Assembly (NCBI GenBank): GCA_964373495.1
Contig: CAYJUW010000003.1
Location: 1-35,632, forward strand
From: JACQMJ01 sp964373495
GTDB taxonomy: Bacteria; Patescibacteriota; Minisyncoccia; Sungbacterales; SURF-37
Length of the DNA stretch: 35,632 nt
Direction: 5' to 3'
Both the position numbers and the translations under genes were made by a program. Positions 34,798 through 35,632 of this stretch are shown piece after piece; position 1 is the stretch's first letter, and the number at the start of each line of letters is the position of its first letter. The notes beneath the pieces were generated by a model, which was not told the DNA's origin, did not search any database, and was given only the letters and a program-made list of their open reading frames with translations.

Positions 34798-35632
34798 ATG
34801 GACGTGATCCGTATTCGCGGAGCCAGAGTCCACAATCTCCAAAACATCAACCTTGATATCCCGAAAGGCAAGCTCGTGGTGATTACCGGCGTGTCCGGCT
34901 CCGGGAAGTCCTCGCTGGCCTTTGACACCATCTACGCCGAGGCCGAGCGGAGGTTTGTGGAGTCGCTCTCAAGCTATGCCCGGCAGTTCTTGGGCGTGCA
35001 GGACAAGCCCGATGTGGATTCCATTGACGGTCTTTCCCCGGCCATTTCCATTGATCAGAAGTCGGTCTCGCGGAACCCGCGTTCAACCGTCGGCACCATC
35101 ACCGAGATCTACGACTACCTTCGGATTTTATTTGCCCGCATCGGTCATCCCCACTGCCCCTCGTGCGGCCAGTCGGTTGGCAAGCAATCCATTGATCGGA
35201 TGGTGGACGAGGTAAAAAAGTTAATTCTCTTGAATAATCCACGAATGAGCCCGAATGACTCTCGAATGACGAAGGCGGATTCGAGAAGGATTCGAGAGGT
35301 TACAGACGATTCGGGAGGGATTCGAGAAATCCTCATTTTGGCTCCGCTCGTTTCGGGCAAGAAGGGCGAGCATAAGGGCATTTTGGAAGAGCTCGGCCGC
35401 GCCGGGTTCCTGCGCGTTCGCTGGGACGGCAAGGTGGTGACCATCGAGGAGGCGCGGGAGCTCGAAGTGGATAAGAAGAAAAAGCACTCCCTCGAGGTTT
35501 TGGTTGACCGCTTCCACGTCGGCAAGGACATTGATCGCGGTCGGATTGCGGACTCCTTGGAGACGGCTCTGAAAATTGGCAAAGGCCGGGTAATTATTGC
35601 TTTCTCGAATCCATCTCGAATGAGCTCGAATA
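34798..35632 (+). CDS. uvrA: Excinuclease ABC subunit A, 3' end outside window
   Basis: UvrA is the ATPase that finds bulky DNA damage and loads UvrB. The first 278 residues are visible: the Walker A GVSGSGKSSL at residues 32-41, ESLSSYARQFLG, the signature-type segment DGLSPAISIDQKSVSRNPRSTVGT, and the first half of a zinc finger (HPHCPSCG). Between VDEVKKL and ILILAPLVSGKKGEH, where homologues have a short loop, about 30 residues (146-178) are encoded by iterated CGAATGA/GATTCGAGA words. A second array begins at about 35603. The frame is open at the window end. Start ATG 34798 follows directly on a hairpin. Confidence 0.95.
   Translation, partial: MDVIRIRGARVHNLQNINLDIPKGKLVVITGVSGSGKSSLAFDTIYAEAERRFVESLSSYARQFLGVQDKPDVDSIDGLSPAISIDQKSVSRNPRSTVGTITEIYDYLRILFARIGHPHCPSCGQSVGKQSIDRMVDEVKKLILLNNPRMSPNDSRMTKADSRRIREVTDDSGGIREILILAPLVSGKKGEHKGILEELGRAGFLRVRWDGKVVTIEEARELEVDKKKKHSLEVLVDRFHVGKDIDRGRIADSLETALKIGKGRVIIAFSNPSRMSSN
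35234..35330 (+). repeat. In-frame iterated words inside uvrA
   Basis: ACGAATGAGCCCGAATGAC and CTCGAATGACG on the left, then GGATTCGAGAAGGATTCGAG and GGGATTCGAGA on the right: an imperfect inverted repeat with a word of its own, kept in frame. Confidence 0.75.

Noticed and set aside
6910..35330. CRISPR arrays or microsatellites as an explanation of the iterated words
   Set aside because: The units are contiguous, degenerate and without unique spacers, and many occur as inverted pairs, which fits neither class.

Overview
The window reads as a piece of a Candidate Phyla Radiation (Patescibacteria) genome, most likely Parcubacteria-like. This rests on the gene families and their sizes, not on a phylogeny. 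Supporting signs are a shortened RF1 (299 aa) and EF-Ts (147 aa), a UvrC of 476 aa without the usual C-terminal helix-hairpin-helix, an archaeal-type cupin glucose-6-phosphate isomerase, a DUF6922/AbiEii pair, a PaaX/Cas2-like regulator, a membrane-anchored peptide-binding protein, and many palindromic or word-iterated repeats both between genes and inside conserved genes.

Layout. Positions 1-4.3 kb are an AT-richer accessory stretch: the end of a putative surface protein, a 5' relic of a transketolase gene, a VapBC-type toxin-antitoxin pair, the intact transketolase C-terminal subunit gene, a DUF6922-AbiEii-small protein operon, and a CBS-domain relic. Positions 4.4-9.5 kb hold a secreted protein, a PfkB kinase, a class II aldolase, a D-2-hydroxyacid dehydrogenase, and two small monocistronic genes with strong expression signals. 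Positions 9.5-15.7 kb hold translation and envelope genes: L25, a coiled-coil lytic transglycosylase, a HAD hydrolase, RF1, L31, S2 and EF-Ts. Positions 15.7-16.4 kb are a tRNA cluster in which one tRNA-Thr(UGU) gene lies inside the anticodon loop of another, followed by tRNA-Tyr and a duplicated tRNA-Tyr 3' end. Positions 16.9-22.5 kb are a division and cell-wall cluster: mraZ, rsmH, an ftsL-like gene, ftsI and murF, with a likely MraZ operator upstream. Positions 22.7-31.3 kb hold tRNA-Glu, a CYTH protein, a 3-methyladenine glycosylase, trpS, RNase J, tRNA-Leu, a cupin PGI, a peptide-binding protein, secG and a holin-like protein. The right end holds a PaaX-like regulator with a 40-bp palindrome at its start, uvrC, an orphan gene with a long leader, and the 5' part of uvrA.

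Working together: PGI, aldolase, transketolase subunit and PfkB kinase are parts of a reduced sugar-phosphate metabolism; mraZ to murF make and regulate septal peptidoglycan; UvrA, UvrC and the glycosylase repair DNA; RF1, L25, L31, S2, EF-Ts, TrpS and the tRNAs serve translation.

The most unusual features are (1) the nested tRNA-Thr genes, whose outer copy keeps every arm intact around a 117-nt insert, and (2) a genome-wide style of repeat in which a different short word is iterated at each locus, often as an imperfect inverted repeat between genes and in frame inside fba, murF, uvrC and uvrA.
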